Shown: one piece after another, positions 12,675 through 24,654 of the stretch
Numbering within the stretch: position 1 is the first letter of the stretch
Layout: each line of letters opens with the position of its first letter
NCBI GenBank assembly: GCA_900074725.1
Contig: LT598455.1
Span: 497,802-561,801, forward strand
DNA from: Lachancea dasiensis
Lineage: Eukaryota > Ascomycota > Saccharomycetes > Saccharomycetales > Saccharomycetaceae
Direction of reading: 5' to 3'
Length of the DNA: 64,000 nucleotides
Position numbers and translations under genes: made by a program
The notes under the pieces: model-generated
Database searches by the model: none
What the model saw: only the letters and a program-made list of their open reading frames with translations
What the model was told of the DNA's origin: nothing

Positions 12675-14522
12675 TTATAGACCACCCTTGTGTAGAGCTG
12701 GTATGGCATTAGCTTTAGTTTCTTGAAGCTCATGGTTACTCGCCATCGCCAGTTTCTTCTTTTCTTCCCGGATGGTAATGTAATCGCTCATCTGGACGCT
12801 AGAGTTGTGGTGGAGTTTCAACCAAGGATGCTCCAGGAGTGCGGCATAAGTGGGTCGTCTTTCCGGTATTCTCTGAAGGCACATACTTACAAAGTCTTGC
12901 GCCAAAGGACTAAACCTATCCTTGGGCAGCTTAGGGGGGGGTGAATCCACAATGGCGCTCAATTGAGAAAAGATATTATCAAATGTTTCTGCAGGGTAAG
13001 GATAGGCACCAGTGGCCATTTCCAAGATGCTCAGCCCTAAGGACCAAACATCCGACTGCACTGAGTAGGTAGACTTATCTGGGTTAAGAGACTTAATCCG
13101 CTCTGGTGCCATGTAGGACTGGCAACCGATGTTAGTTTTTGCCAGCGACGCAACCAAATTTCCCGAAACCCCAAAGTCACAGAGTTTTACTGTGCCTTGA
13201 GCGGCGGAACATAGAAGATTTGTAGGCTTCACGTCCCGATGAATGATATTGTGAACGTCTTTCAGTTCTTTGAGACCTTGGATTATATCGTGAGTTATGC
13301 AGGCCAGTTGTGGTTCGTCAACACCGCCAAGAAGGTCGTTATCGTATATCGTGTCCAGTGAACCGCCATCCATATACTCCATGCACATGTACACGGCTCC
13401 CTCGATGAAAAATGCACCGTAAAAGTCCACAACGTAAGGACTCTGACATTTGTGCAGTACCTCCAGCTCCATTAATATCTGAGTGAATTTGGATTCGTCC
13501 AGCTCAAGACGAACTTCTTTCATGGCCATAATGACATTCGTGGGCTTGTGCAAAACTTTAGACACAGTTCCATAGTTACCATGTCCAATCTCTTCTAGAA
13601 ATTCCAGTTCATCAAGCGTGATCCGAAAACTCGACCCGTTGCTGAAATCTACACCTTGCGAACTTAGCGATAGCTTGCCAGCAAAATTCAGAGAGCCTGA
13701 TTTGATGTCCACATATTTGGAGAAATTAGAGAATAGTCCATTGGATCCACTGCGGCTCTGTAGTTGCTGTTGGTGTTGTAGTTGTAGGTTGGGGGTGGTG
13801 CCTTCGGTATCTCTCTGCTGGCCCAGGGAGGTGGACGTGGTTTGGACACCGTTGACGAGCGAGCCTGGGTTGCTTCTGTTTGGTTGCACAGGTGCTCCGC
13901 GGTTGGAGGGCGCTCCGGCAAACTCCTGGGAAGTGACGTTTGGTCCTGAAGCCAAAGGTGGCTTCATTTTGAGCGACATCCCGCCAGCGGGCAGTTTCAA
14001 ACCTCTTCTGGCGCTCAGGCTGGGTTTTCCGGCACCTACCAAGGTTGGACCAGCTTTATTAGGTAGAGGGCCGATACTTGTACCTCCAGGAGTCGTTCCA
14101 GGCATCGCAGGAGGTCTGGGCGCACGCCTAATTGGGCTCAGCACCTGACCGCTCTCTTTACTGGGGGGCAACGGTGGCAGAGGCTTGTTAACTATCTTGC
14201 AAATGTTCTGCGATTCCGCGTTGCCTCCTAGCCTTCCTCCCGCTGCTGCTACTGCTGCTGTTGCTGATCCAGAAGATGCGGATGCAGTCCTTGTCAGATC
14301 TGCTCTCGTTCCCGCCGTCCCCAGTCCTTCTCCATTCGACCCTACCTGCTTGGATCCAGCACTTGAAGAGCTCATGCTACCAGATCGCTTGAGCTGCCGC
14401 TGTTCCTGGAAGGCTTTGACTCTTGCGTGCAAGTTGCCATTAATATTGCTATAGTTCGACGAAGAAGTAGAACTTGACCTCCTGAGTTCAGATTCACTGT
14501 TCCCGGATTCTGAGCGTTCCAT
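12675..14522 (-). CDS. PBS2: Pbs2, MAP kinase kinase of the HOG osmostress pathway
   Basis: A 615-residue dual-specificity kinase and scaffold that activates Hog1 in osmotic stress. The N-terminal ~300 residues are Ser/Pro/Gly/Gln-rich and disordered. They contain KPLPPLPP at 113-120, which matches the Sho1 SH3-binding motif known from S. cerevisiae Pbs2. The kinase domain spans about 305-575, with GHGNYGTVSKV, the catalytic HRDVKPTNLL and DFGVSG. The activation segment SLAKTNIGCQSYMAPE carries the Ser and Thr phosphorylated by MAPKKKs. It is 53 residues shorter than the ~668-residue S. cerevisiae protein, mainly in the disordered part. The synteny position equals YJL128C. Confidence 0.97.
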   Translation of the reverse strand: MERSESGNSESELRRSSSTSSSNYSNINGNLHARVKAFQEQRQLKRSGSMSSSSAGSKQVGSNGEGLGTAGTRADLTRTASASSGSATAAVAAAGGRLGGNAESQNICKIVNKPLPPLPPSKESGQVLSPIRRAPRPPAMPGTTPGGTSIGPLPNKAGPTLVGAGKPSLSARRGLKLPAGGMSLKMKPPLASGPNVTSQEFAGAPSNRGAPVQPNRSNPGSLVNGVQTTSTSLGQQRDTEGTTPNLQLQHQQQLQSRSGSNGLFSNFSKYVDIKSGSLNFAGKLSLSSQGVDFSNGSSFRITLDELEFLEEIGHGNYGTVSKVLHKPTNVIMAMKEVRLELDESKFTQILMELEVLHKCQSPYVVDFYGAFFIEGAVYMCMEYMDGGSLDTIYDNDLLGGVDEPQLACITHDIIQGLKELKDVHNIIHRDVKPTNLLCSAAQGTVKLCDFGVSGNLVASLAKTNIGCQSYMAPERIKSLNPDKSTYSVQSDVWSLGLSILEMATGAYPYPAETFDNIFSQLSAIVDSPPPKLPKDRFSPLAQDFVSMCLQRIPERRPTYAALLEHPWLKLHHNSSVQMSDYITIREEKKKLAMASNHELQETKANAIPALHKGGL

Positions 14523-16519
14523 AATAGTTTATTCGCCCTACTTGCACCTTGAGAACTTGTAGCGAGCCTATTATGTCACTTTTGGATCCGTTTCTGATGA
14601 AGATACCTTTAGGTTATAGTAAAATCTTTCATATATTATATCAGATATTAAATATATTATTACACTAAGGATTTTAAACATATCAAACAAGCGTGAGAGT
14701 ATCATCTTTTCCGACGTACAATGAATAATTCACTCTTCCTACAACTGGTCAAATGGATCAGCTAAGACAAGCCGTAGTTTTACAAGCTTCTAATATAATT
14801 CTACTCTTGAATGCGGGTCAAGTTTGTTATTGTGGCACATAATTGCGGATAAGAGGTGGCTTGAAATTAAATATTGAGGGCTACATAGGACCCGCATTGG
14901 TGAGTCGCTGTGCTGATGGGGTCTTCTCAAGGTTGCTGAGTCTGTATGGCAAAACATGTATCACATGGGCAGCATAGATTAAGAGTAAAACGGCCACGCG
15001 GTACGACCTTTATAACTGATCGGAGCTGGTTAGGTATGTGCATTTGAGCCACGATGCAGTGTGAGGGAACCTTTCGAGGGCTATAATAATGGATGGTGTA
15101 AATTTCGGGGAGCGTCAAAGCTCTATGGACGCGATAAATGGCAGTGGGTCCTTTGGTCAAGTACGCTTTGTCTATGTTCCTGCGATCAACGCCTGTTGAG
15201 TATACAGAGGTAAATTGTTTCTGCTAGAGAGGCCAATAACCCTTCGAAGAAGGTGATGTGTACCACAAAAGCATCCTCTTGCACTTCAAAGTTTAATTTT
15301 GTGAGTCGCGTTTTATATATTTCACGTCTTGCCTAGTTCATCCTTTGACTAAGCAGCTGTGTGAAGCCTCTGCTTAAATTTCGTCGTGTACTGACATTTT
15401 TGGCAAAATCACAAGAAACAAAACCAGCTCTCTGTAAGGTGGCCAGGATTGTTAACGTTGTCTCTTGCTCGAGAGTGAAATTCCGACATATTGTACAGCA
15501 TTCTTGACATTAGGTTGTGAAGTTCAAGCCTTGGGATAATTGCCATCCCCCATCCTCAATATGCCAAGTTGAGCGTAAAACAGCCTCCCCGATTATTGCT
15601 GCGACCACAAGACAAACACTTCTCTAGAAGTTATTGACAAAATGTTATTATGAGGGTGAGTCGAATACTGCTACCCCCTCATTTGTATACCGAATTACAG
15701 GTGATAAGTATCACCTTAACCAAAATGAAAGTTGTCTACCAATCTTTGTATACCTGTAGGAGAGGTGGTTTGAATAACCGGGCAATAACATCATACCTCG
15801 CGCTTGCTCTCGTGTTGTGCTATTGCTTGAAATGAAATCATATTTCGATACTCAGTTCTTTTAGTAACTTTGCGTCACTGGGTCCCATATGGTGCTGCTA
15901 TGAAGATGAGAAAAACCTTGGCACGGACTGGCGGCCGTAATCCGTACTTCGAGCCGCGAATATCTTCGCATGGTTTGAATCTCCTGAATGGCTCAAGCTG
16001 GATGTTGGGTTAAAATACATGCGATAGTTTGTATTTCCCGATCTATCATTTTTAGGCGTTTTGTAAACTTCGTAGAGGTCAAAGTTTTATTCAAACATCG
16101 GGTCTTAGCGTTTGGAAAATTCACAAATTGCTCTAATCAGTGTCAAGGTCAACTTGAGACACAAAGAACCGTCGCATGTGCAATTTGAACGACTGATTAT
16201 GTCAATGTTTAAACATGGCCTTGTGCCGCTAACGAAAAGACCACACAGCTAGCCAAATAACCCAGTAATCTAAAAAAGGCTTGGCGAGACAGCAGCATCT
16301 CCTGGCTGCGGGTGTGGGAGCGAGCAAAGATATCACGAATATGTGAAAGAAAGAAGAGCATAGTGTCTAGCAGTTTAGGTGGTTTGGGCTGCTATTGAGA
16401 TCTATTTTAAATACTTGTCGTTGATGTTAATTATAATAAATAGTGAGATGTTATCAACTCATCCCTCGCACCATCTGGGCTAAAGGAAACACGCTGGTAA
16501 ATTAGAATAGCCATAAAAT
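14523..16519. other. 2.0-kb divergent intergenic region
   Basis: This is the shared upstream region of PBS2 (minus) and the PNGase A-like gene (plus). I found no supported coding sequence, tRNA or repeat in 2 kb, which is long for this genome. It holds AT-rich tracts at 14620-14680 and 16400-16445 that could serve as promoter or replication-origin DNA. Confidence 0.4.
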
Positions 16520-18463
16520 ATGGGGACCAAGGGCTTGGAAATGGTCATCTGGAATAAATTGCAACTGCTGGAAAAAGGCCGGATGGCTAGTGAGCTGCCA
16601 AAGGTACCAGCGTCTGGGTTTGACTACGAGAAACAAGACCTCTCTCAACCCAGACCAAAGAGGACCGGAGCGATCCAAGGTTTGATCAAATGGACTCTGG
16701 TTCTGGTCCTCCTACTGGTTTGCACTGGGAAACAGGTCTGGTTCGTGAATAGGGCGCACTTTGCGGACAATGCAGAGGCTGGGACCATTCAAGAGTCGTT
16801 CGAGATAACCATGGAAAAACTCCCGGAAACACCGCCAGTATTCTCGCATGACTTGTTGGAAGCGTCTTTTGGTGACTCGTGGGGCAAGCCTTATACCACT
16901 TCCTTTGAGCCTTACCATGATGGCGAATATGATAGCATCATACTAGAATTAACGACCAATGTGTCAGGAAGACAGTTTGACCGGTTGGTGCACATATTCA
17001 TTGGCGATATCAACGTATGGAGGTCTTCAACTGTTGAGCCTTGGGGCAACAAGACCATTGTGAGCCAAGCTATCAAGGACATTACTCCTTACAAAACCTT
17101 GTTCGGGTCTGACAAACTGAACGTTACATTACAGCTAGACAATCTCATCACCAACAAGCTAACAGGGATTTTCAATGTCAAGCTTACTGCTCATTATTAC
17201 AGAAACGAAAACAGGGCTACTACAGACAATTCTTTACGGGGGAAACTTCTCGAACTTTTTACCACCCCAGCAGACGCCATAACGCCATTGGTGACCCGAT
17301 TCTCCAGGACACCATTGTTTTACTACCCACTATCGTCGAAGGAAAATCCGCGTTGGGCACGGGGTCTCCCTGAGATCGAACTAAATCCTAATATTTCCAA
17401 AGCTGTAGTGGAGATTTTTGCATCTGGTAATGCAGCAGAAGAATTTTGGTACACTAACGTTCTCGACCGCTATGTCAGCAGATTTCGGAAATCCGGGCAC
17501 GAGCTACTGGGCCACGGACCATTCCGTGCTATTAAAGTGTATTTAACAAACTCTGAAAAAGAAATTCTAGTCGATACCATAGTTCCCACACCTGTTATAT
17601 TCACAGGTTTTTTCCCTCCGCTCTGGAGACCATGTGTTGGGATGAACGCTTTTAATATCAAGAGCTACAAAGTTGACCTCACTCCTTTCTTGTCGCTTTT
17701 CGAGAGTGAGACCATGGAACTTCAAATGGAAGTTGTCAGCAGCCTAGACCCAACCTTTAATCAGATAGTTGGAGAAAACTGGATCATTTCGGGTAACTTG
17801 CTTCTTTGGAACGACAAAAAGCTTCTTACCAGCTCCAAATTTCTCAACTCTACAGCATTGCCAAACACCTTTGATGTTGAGGTAGATGATAAACAACTAG
17901 ATCAGCTGGAACAAAGTGTTATAGCTAAGGAAGGCGTAAAAATTGAAAGTGTTCTTACTTTGGACGAGGTAGAATACGATTGTCGGGCCATCACTGAAAG
18001 CTTTTTCAGCAGCAATCAACTATACTTAGAAAACGGTGACGTGGAGCAAGCTGCAGTGGACCTACTGACCAGACGCACATTTACTGTTTCGAAGGAGGGC
18101 GTAGATCTCTACAAGTACGTAGATGAGACTGGGTGGAGATTTGACTCCAGAATGCTTACTGCTTTAGGAGGCACCTCCCCAGAGCTAACCTATTCGGCAA
18201 GCATTACTCGTGAGCTTGATAGGTATGTGGGTCTTCAGGATATGATGGCCAAAGAGAATGCAACAGAAACTTTGCTTCAGTTAAATGGCGTACAAACAGG
18301 AAGTGCAAACTATACACTCTCACCCGCTGGAAACTATGGGTACGGGGACAGTATTCATACAGTTCAACTTCATCACACGTGGCCGTTCAACCACAGGTCG
18401 GGCCGGACTGTGATAGTTGAAAGAAACGAAGTCATTCAGGATATCAGTGATAAAGATCGTTAA
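16520..18463 (+). CDS. PNGase A-like type II membrane or secreted protein
   Basis: A 647-residue protein resembling the peptide-N4-(N-acetyl-glucosaminyl)asparagine amidase A family, which cleaves N-glycans from glycoproteins in plants and is poorly studied in fungi. A short cytosolic N-terminus precedes one hydrophobic segment (about 55-69, LIKWTLVLVLLLVCT), followed by a long lumenal part. Family-like stretches include FDRLVHIFIGDINVWRSST, WGNKTIVSQAIKDITPY and HHTWPFNHRSGRT near the end. Several N-x-S/T sequons are present. The start could instead be Met8 or Met22. It lies between PBS2 and SPT10, which are adjacent in S. cerevisiae apart from small ORFs, and it ends only 9 bases from convergent SPT10. 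The family call is by recall of motifs; activity is unproven. Confidence 0.8.
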   Translation: MGTKGLEMVIWNKLQLLEKGRMASELPKVPASGFDYEKQDLSQPRPKRTGAIQGLIKWTLVLVLLLVCTGKQVWFVNRAHFADNAEAGTIQESFEITMEKLPETPPVFSHDLLEASFGDSWGKPYTTSFEPYHDGEYDSIILELTTNVSGRQFDRLVHIFIGDINVWRSSTVEPWGNKTIVSQAIKDITPYKTLFGSDKLNVTLQLDNLITNKLTGIFNVKLTAHYYRNENRATTDNSLRGKLLELFTTPADAITPLVTRFSRTPLFYYPLSSKENPRWARGLPEIELNPNISKAVVEIFASGNAAEEFWYTNVLDRYVSRFRKSGHELLGHGPFRAIKVYLTNSEKEILVDTIVPTPVIFTGFFPPLWRPCVGMNAFNIKSYKVDLTPFLSLFESETMELQMEVVSSLDPTFNQIVGENWIISGNLLLWNDKKLLTSSKFLNSTALPNTFDVEVDDKQLDQLEQSVIAKEGVKIESVLTLDEVEYDCRAITESFFSSNQLYLENGDVEQAAVDLLTRRTFTVSKEGVDLYKYVDETGWRFDSRMLTALGGTSPELTYSASITRELDRYVGLQDMMAKENATETLLQLNGVQTGSANYTLSPAGNYGYGDSIHTVQLHHTWPFNHRSGRTVIVERNEVIQDISDKDR

Positions 18464-18472
18464 AAGAGAACT

Positions 18473-20131
18473 TTAGTAAAACTGCTGTACATCCGTGTTA
18501 TGCGTATAACTGTTATCTTTGGATTTATCTGATCGAACTGTCTCGACGGCGACCATCATGTTATCGTCTAAGTTCAGAAGCGCATCGTCAACCATGTGCG
18601 TGTCATCTTGCTCTTCGATTTCAACTGTAGCTGGTCCGCCGCTCAAGTCGTTTGCAGAAATGGAAGAGTTCCTAACTCCTGCACTCATCGCTACGTCCAA
18701 ATAACGACGTTTAGCACCCTGCCTGTGGCTATATTCGTTGAAATTGTTCATTGATTGATGACTACCTGAAACCTCTTGTGATGTGACGTGGGGATCTTGT
18801 GACTCAATGAACTTCATGCGATGGATTGTAGGCTTCGCTTTCTTTCTTTGTGGAGTTTCATCAGCTGGAGTTCGTTCACCATCCGATAAGGGCTCTTGCA
18901 AATTACCAATCACTGCGGCAGCCATTTTGCTCAACTGTGAAGAGTGATCCGTATCCACTCCATCTCGCATTAACATATGAGCCTGCTGCCGTGGAGACCC
19001 TGGCTCCACAACAATGCCAAGATCATCTTGGTGCTCGTTTTTACATAATGGGCAGGCAGCTACAATCCTGGCAACCGTTGATTTGATCCCCTTCCAATGA
19101 TACCTCTCAGCTATCAGGGTTGTGACTTTGTTAATGCCTTGGTGTGCAACTTGATGAACTTCGAAAGCCACCTCCAACTGTTTTTGAGGGTCGTAAACCA
19201 CCTCCCGGCCCTGTCTCATAAGCTTCCCATTTTGCACAACGTGATATTTGGCGCTTGCTCGCAGTCTAGCCTTTTCATTTCTATCGCAGTACTCAGGGTA
19301 CTTTCCAGTTTCTAAGTAGTATCTTAGTCGTTCGTATTTGGCAAAATGTTTGTTTGGTTCATTCAAAAGATCTATGCTTTTTGAAACATGACTGAACTCC
19401 TTGGCGTAAATGAATGAGTCTACCGGCACGTCACAGCCCTTTAGAATAGCTGATTCTGGTAATTTTCCGACTCTTCGGAAGTTCAACGTTTCTAATATGC
19501 GTCGTATGCCTACGTTAGTTCCGTAGACAAGAGGGAAAACGGAAGAGGTGAATCCCAACTGTGGAGACCAGTTTAAAAAAACTTCCACTAGTGTTCTACC
19601 TATACCTTTACCTCTTATGCCTGCATTCACCAAAAATGAAGCTGTTACGACATGCGACGAACGTCCAGGGTATGCGGGTCGCATGCTGAATGCACCCAGG
19701 CACTGTTTTTCCCACTGAATGTTGAGGTTTAAATTTCGCCTCTCCTTACGTCTTAGGTACTGCGTTGTGTGCCTAGTGACCTCTGCCTGTGGATCATCCG
19801 CGGTGGTACGCGTGCTAGAAGAACTGTTGGGATCGGTATAATCCAGCTCTGGTATTTCTCCCAAAACCATTATGCATACCAACCCACCAGTACTGAACCA
19901 AGTGTCACAGAAACCTTGCAGTGTTAGTGGCTCATAGTATGGCAAACTGTCACCCTTTTCGATCTCCATATTGAACTCGTCCATTAGAAATGCTAGAAGG
20001 CCCGCGGGTAGTTGTTCCGCGTTGGCTGGAACGGGGTACATTGTAGCTGTCGTTTCCCCATCTTTCAGTAATATCGACTGCGGGTGTAAATGTGTAACCG
20101 ATGTTTGATCGTGGGTGGCTTTCGAATCCAT
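18473..20131 (-). CDS. SPT10: Spt10, histone-gene upstream-activating-sequence binding protein
   Basis: A 552-residue nuclear regulator of core histone genes. The N-terminal region (about 40-250) is a GNAT acetyltransferase-like fold with the acetyl-CoA loop IRGKGIG at 172-178. The marker segment QLPAGLLAFLMDEFNMEIEKG (40-60) is close to S. cerevisiae Spt10. Next comes an HHCC zinc finger (His326, His330, Cys360, Cys363), known in Spt10 as a sequence-specific DNA-binding domain related to retroviral integrase zinc fingers; this is a host gene. The C-terminal ~180 residues are polar and probably disordered. S. cerevisiae Spt10 is longer (about 640), the difference being in this tail. It is convergent with the PNGase-like gene and divergent from NIT2. 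Confidence 0.95.
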   Translation of the reverse strand: MDSKATHDQTSVTHLHPQSILLKDGETTATMYPVPANAEQLPAGLLAFLMDEFNMEIEKGDSLPYYEPLTLQGFCDTWFSTGGLVCIMVLGEIPELDYTDPNSSSSTRTTADDPQAEVTRHTTQYLRRKERRNLNLNIQWEKQCLGAFSMRPAYPGRSSHVVTASFLVNAGIRGKGIGRTLVEVFLNWSPQLGFTSSVFPLVYGTNVGIRRILETLNFRRVGKLPESAILKGCDVPVDSFIYAKEFSHVSKSIDLLNEPNKHFAKYERLRYYLETGKYPEYCDRNEKARLRASAKYHVVQNGKLMRQGREVVYDPQKQLEVAFEVHQVAHQGINKVTTLIAERYHWKGIKSTVARIVAACPLCKNEHQDDLGIVVEPGSPRQQAHMLMRDGVDTDHSSQLSKMAAAVIGNLQEPLSDGERTPADETPQRKKAKPTIHRMKFIESQDPHVTSQEVSGSHQSMNNFNEYSHRQGAKRRYLDVAMSAGVRNSSISANDLSGGPATVEIEEQDDTHMVDDALLNLDDNMMVAVETVRSDKSKDNSYTHNTDVQQFY

Positions 20132-21195
20132 GCTGTGAACTGTAAAAGCTGCCAGTCGTCGCTGTCCTTGACAATCCGATGGGCTACTTCATAAGCCTAA
20201 ACGATATGCGACAGCATCACGAGTACATACGTACTCGAGGTCGGAATATATGGCAACGAACGAGCTACAAAGCGTGCTTACCTGGTGGAGATGCGTTTCT
20301 ATAAGATCAGCGATGCTCTAGCAGCTCTGCTAGCTAGTGTCCAAGATACCAAAGACCCTTTTTAAAAAATTGCGTATGCTCCCATATACATGCACATGTA
20401 AATGCACTAATAATTGCACATATGCGAACCCATCACTTAGACGGCGTTGATATTCGTCCAAAGGTTTCAGTAACTCTTAGAATGACTCTCGGTATCTTTA
20501 CTGGCCGCACCTCTTTACGGGCTTGGAACTATTTTTTTCCCTTCTAGTTACCTACCACTCGTTCCTGTAACACCGTTTCCGTCTTAGCCGACGTTACCAC
20601 TTCCACAGAATGGAATGCACACTTTTAGAGCCTTCTTAAACGGAAGTAACTGGTGTCCCATGCACGTAAGGAAGAAAACAAATCACGCCAGTTAGATCAT
20701 CAAATATTTGAATCGTGCCAAGTCCAGGGGATAGAAAAACGCGTCACTTTCATTGGACATTTATTGAGCCTTGAATTATTACATTAAGTTCTTCTGGTCC
20801 AGGTTTGCTTTCAGTCCCGAATTGCCGCCGACAGCACAACGATCTCGGCACAACATAAGCCGCCATCGACACTGAAACTAGGTGTCATCCACATGATTGA
20901 TACCCGACTGCCTGTGCTGAGAAATTTAAAATCAACACTGCGCCACGAGATTCGGTGACAAGCCTTCCATTATTCCCATCTGAACTTTAGCGATGGTGGA
21001 TATGACAGTCTTCGTTCAGTTTATAGATCGAGTGCATAAATGTGTCAATAAAAGCTAACTTCGTCTATGATGATAATTAACTCGGAAATTGATAATAAGC
21101 TCTCGAACTGGTGCTGATAAGGACAACGTTTGATTTCCATTACCGGCAGTCCATAGTTTTCCTTTCTTTCGGCACCCAACTACTGTACCATAACC
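20132..21195. other. divergent intergenic region SPT10 / NIT2
   Basis: A 1,064-base shared promoter region. It contains one MCB-like ACGCGT near 20740, about 610 bases from SPT10. No supported gene; a short ATG frame near 20250 (23 codons) is not credible. Confidence 0.45.
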
Positions 21196-22104
21196 ATGAA
21201 TAGAATTGCCATTGGTCAGATATGCTCGTCGAGTTGTTTGACACAAAATTTGGGTGTGGTCACCAAGTTGATTGATTCCGCTTTACGCCAGGAAGTCAAA
21301 CTCATCTTTTTCCCCGAGGCCTCCGATTACTTGTCAAAATCAGCCTCACACTCTAAAGAGCTGGCGCTGCACTCTTCAGAATTTGTGGGGAAGTTATGTA
21401 AAACCATCCCAGACCTGTGTCGGCAGTATGATAAGAAGATCGATGTCTCGATTGGAGTGCACTTGCCAGCGTCCGCCTCTGACGAGACAAATCTCGACGA
21501 GAGAGTGAGAAACTGCTTGCTGTATATTAATCACGAGGGCAAGATCCTACAGAACTACCAAAAATTACACCTGTTTGATGTGGATGTTCCAAATGGACCT
21601 GTGTTGAAGGAGAGCCAATCGGTCCAGCCGGGGAACAAAATCCCCGATGTTCTCAACACACCTGTAGGCAAGCTTGGATCGGCTATCTGTTTCGACATAA
21701 GGTTCCCCGAACTTTCGTTAAAGTTGCGTTCCCAGGGCGCTGAGATACTCTGTTTTCCAAGTGCCTTTACCATGAAGACAGGGGAAGCACACTGGGAGGC
21801 ACTTGCACGCGCCAGAGCCCTTGATACCCAATGTTACGTTGTCATGCCCGGTCAGCAAGGAGAGCACCTTGTCAATCTGGACCTTGACGGAAGAGTTGCT
21901 GATACAGGAACTGTGACTCGCGTGTCGTGGGGCCACTCCATGATCGTCGATCCCTGGGGAAACATCATAGCCGCTGCAAATCCTGAAAGTAATGATCCAC
22001 AATTGGTTGTTGCTGACTTGGATCACGCACGGCAAGAAAAAATACGAACTGACATGCCCCTATGGGATCAGCGCAGGCGCGACGTCTTTGGAGACTATGT
22101 GTAG
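21196..22104 (+). CDS. NIT2: Nit2, nitrilase-superfamily omega-amidase / deaminated-glutathione amidase
   Basis: A 302-residue carbon-nitrogen hydrolase. The Glu-Lys-Cys catalytic triad is visible as Glu41 (FFPEASDY), Lys123 (YQKLHLFD) and Cys165 (GSAICFDIRFPE). Family knowledge assigns yeast Nit2 to hydrolysis of deaminated glutathione, a metabolite-repair role. Length equals the S. cerevisiae protein within a few residues and the position corresponds to YJL126W. The first ATG after the divergent promoter gives the expected short N-terminus. It converges on GCD14 with a gap of only 33 bases. Confidence 0.95.
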   Translation: MNRIAIGQICSSSCLTQNLGVVTKLIDSALRQEVKLIFFPEASDYLSKSASHSKELALHSSEFVGKLCKTIPDLCRQYDKKIDVSIGVHLPASASDETNLDERVRNCLLYINHEGKILQNYQKLHLFDVDVPNGPVLKESQSVQPGNKIPDVLNTPVGKLGSAICFDIRFPELSLKLRSQGAEILCFPSAFTMKTGEAHWEALARARALDTQCYVVMPGQQGEHLVNLDLDGRVADTGTVTRVSWGHSMIVDPWGNIIAAANPESNDPQLVVADLDHARQEKIRTDMPLWDQRRRDVFGDYV

Positions 22105-22137
22105 ACTATGTCTTTTGCTAATATTACACAATATTAC

Positions 22138-23403
<1,266 letters not shown>

Positions 23404-23638
23404 TTACAGACCTAACAAAGTCCCACTAGGATTAGCACCTGATCACCAAGGTTGAAGGCCAATAGCTGAACGTCAAGTCGTGCACTTTTGGCAAAACTAT
23501 AATGCTATGCAATTGAGGTCGATGGCCATGGAACTCGAGTTGCGTCGAGGGCTAGCTTGTGAGCTGTGCCTGTTTTGAGTAGAAAACGCCGTTTGAACAG
23601 GTCGTTCTGTCAATGCAAGTTGCCTTTAATAGTACACA

Positions 23639-24124
23639 TTAGTATATATCGGATTTGTGGAACTCGTAAATCAGACCGTGTCGGGCCATTTCTTTGCCCT
23701 TTTTACTCTCGGAAGCAAACCTGGCCTCGTCTCGGTTCTTCTTGGTCGTCAACGCCTGGTCGAACGGAATTTGCTGCATTTGGCTGAGGGGCAGGTCTTC
23801 GCGATCTATGTCGACTTCGCCCAGCATCACAACGTTTTCACCACGCACCATCAGCACACCGTGGTCGCACTCCGCATATTGGTTCTGCTCGGCTACATAG
23901 ATCCTCTCCACGCAGTACTGCAGTATCAAATTCGCATATTGGTCGAAAGTACGCAGCACTCCAAACAGCATGCGGCCGTCCCTCAAAAGTACAAAAATCT
24001 TGCGGTCTACGGAACCCACGATCGCCGCTGTTGTCGTGAAGTTGTATTGGTCTAGGTACAAGTCGGCTTCGCCCTCCGAGATTTTTGAGGATCCGCTGGT
24101 GGATGGATTTTTCCCCTCAGACAT
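23639..24124 (-). CDS. LSM1: Lsm1, subunit of the cytoplasmic Lsm1-7 mRNA decay ring
   Basis: A 161-residue Sm-like protein. In the Lsm1-7/Pat1 complex it binds the 3' ends of oligoadenylated mRNAs and promotes decapping in P-bodies. The segment ISEGEADLYLDQYNFTTTAA is nearly identical to S. cerevisiae Lsm1, followed by Sm1 (about 45-80, DGRMLFGVLRTFDQYANLIL) and Sm2 (MVRGENVVMLGEVD). The C-terminal helix ends in KGKEMARHGLIYEFHKSD, a conserved Lsm1 tail. The frame is open further upstream but only from a TTG; the ATG at 24124 is the first in frame and matches the family N-terminus. Confidence 0.96.
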   Translation of the reverse strand: MSEGKNPSTSGSSKISEGEADLYLDQYNFTTTAAIVGSVDRKIFVLLRDGRMLFGVLRTFDQYANLILQYCVERIYVAEQNQYAECDHGVLMVRGENVVMLGEVDIDREDLPLSQMQQIPFDQALTTKKNRDEARFASESKKGKEMARHGLIYEFHKSDIY

Positions 24125-24654
24125 CGGGATATAGAAGCTGGTGGTATCTGTGGAAGTGTGTGGTATGTAAAAAAAAATGGAAGCCAAGGCGTAAACTCAC
24201 TGCTGCGTCTAATATGCCATAAGGGTCCTGCCTGTTGCCGTCACGAATCGTTGGCGCCTTGAGTCTGTGTCCAAACGAATGGCTTCGCTATAGGTTTTTA
24301 GCTAGGTCTAGTGGAAAATTTTGAAGACGACCCTTCGTGCGACGTGACTATTGAAACCTGAGGTCTTTCATAAGATTTAGGTTCACAGAGGATTGAGCAA
24401 AAAGAATTATAGAGGAAGTGTATGTGTACTCAGGCATTCACTAGTATCTCTGTCGTACTTGCCTCTCGTATGTTGCATTTGATCTTGCTGGCCAATTTTA
24501 TTCTTGAGATTTTCATAGTCGTTTATCATTTGTTACGAACCTCGGTCTCAGCAATATATTGGTATAACTGGCCCCTAACAGCGTCACGGACAACTTCCAG
24601 GACAACTACTCGGTCCGAAATCATTCAAAGGGTACGCAATAGTCGCTGCTTCTA
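24125..24654. other. divergent intergenic region LSM1 / FMP46
   Basis: A 530-base shared promoter. A GTGAGT in the LSM1 sense upstream of the ATG was considered as a splice site but lacks a branch point. No gene seen. Confidence 0.5.

Noticed and set aside
24125-24187. Upstream extension or spliced first exon of LSM1
   Set aside because: The extension starts only at TTG, and no TACTAAC branch point supports splicing; the ATG at 24124 fits the family.
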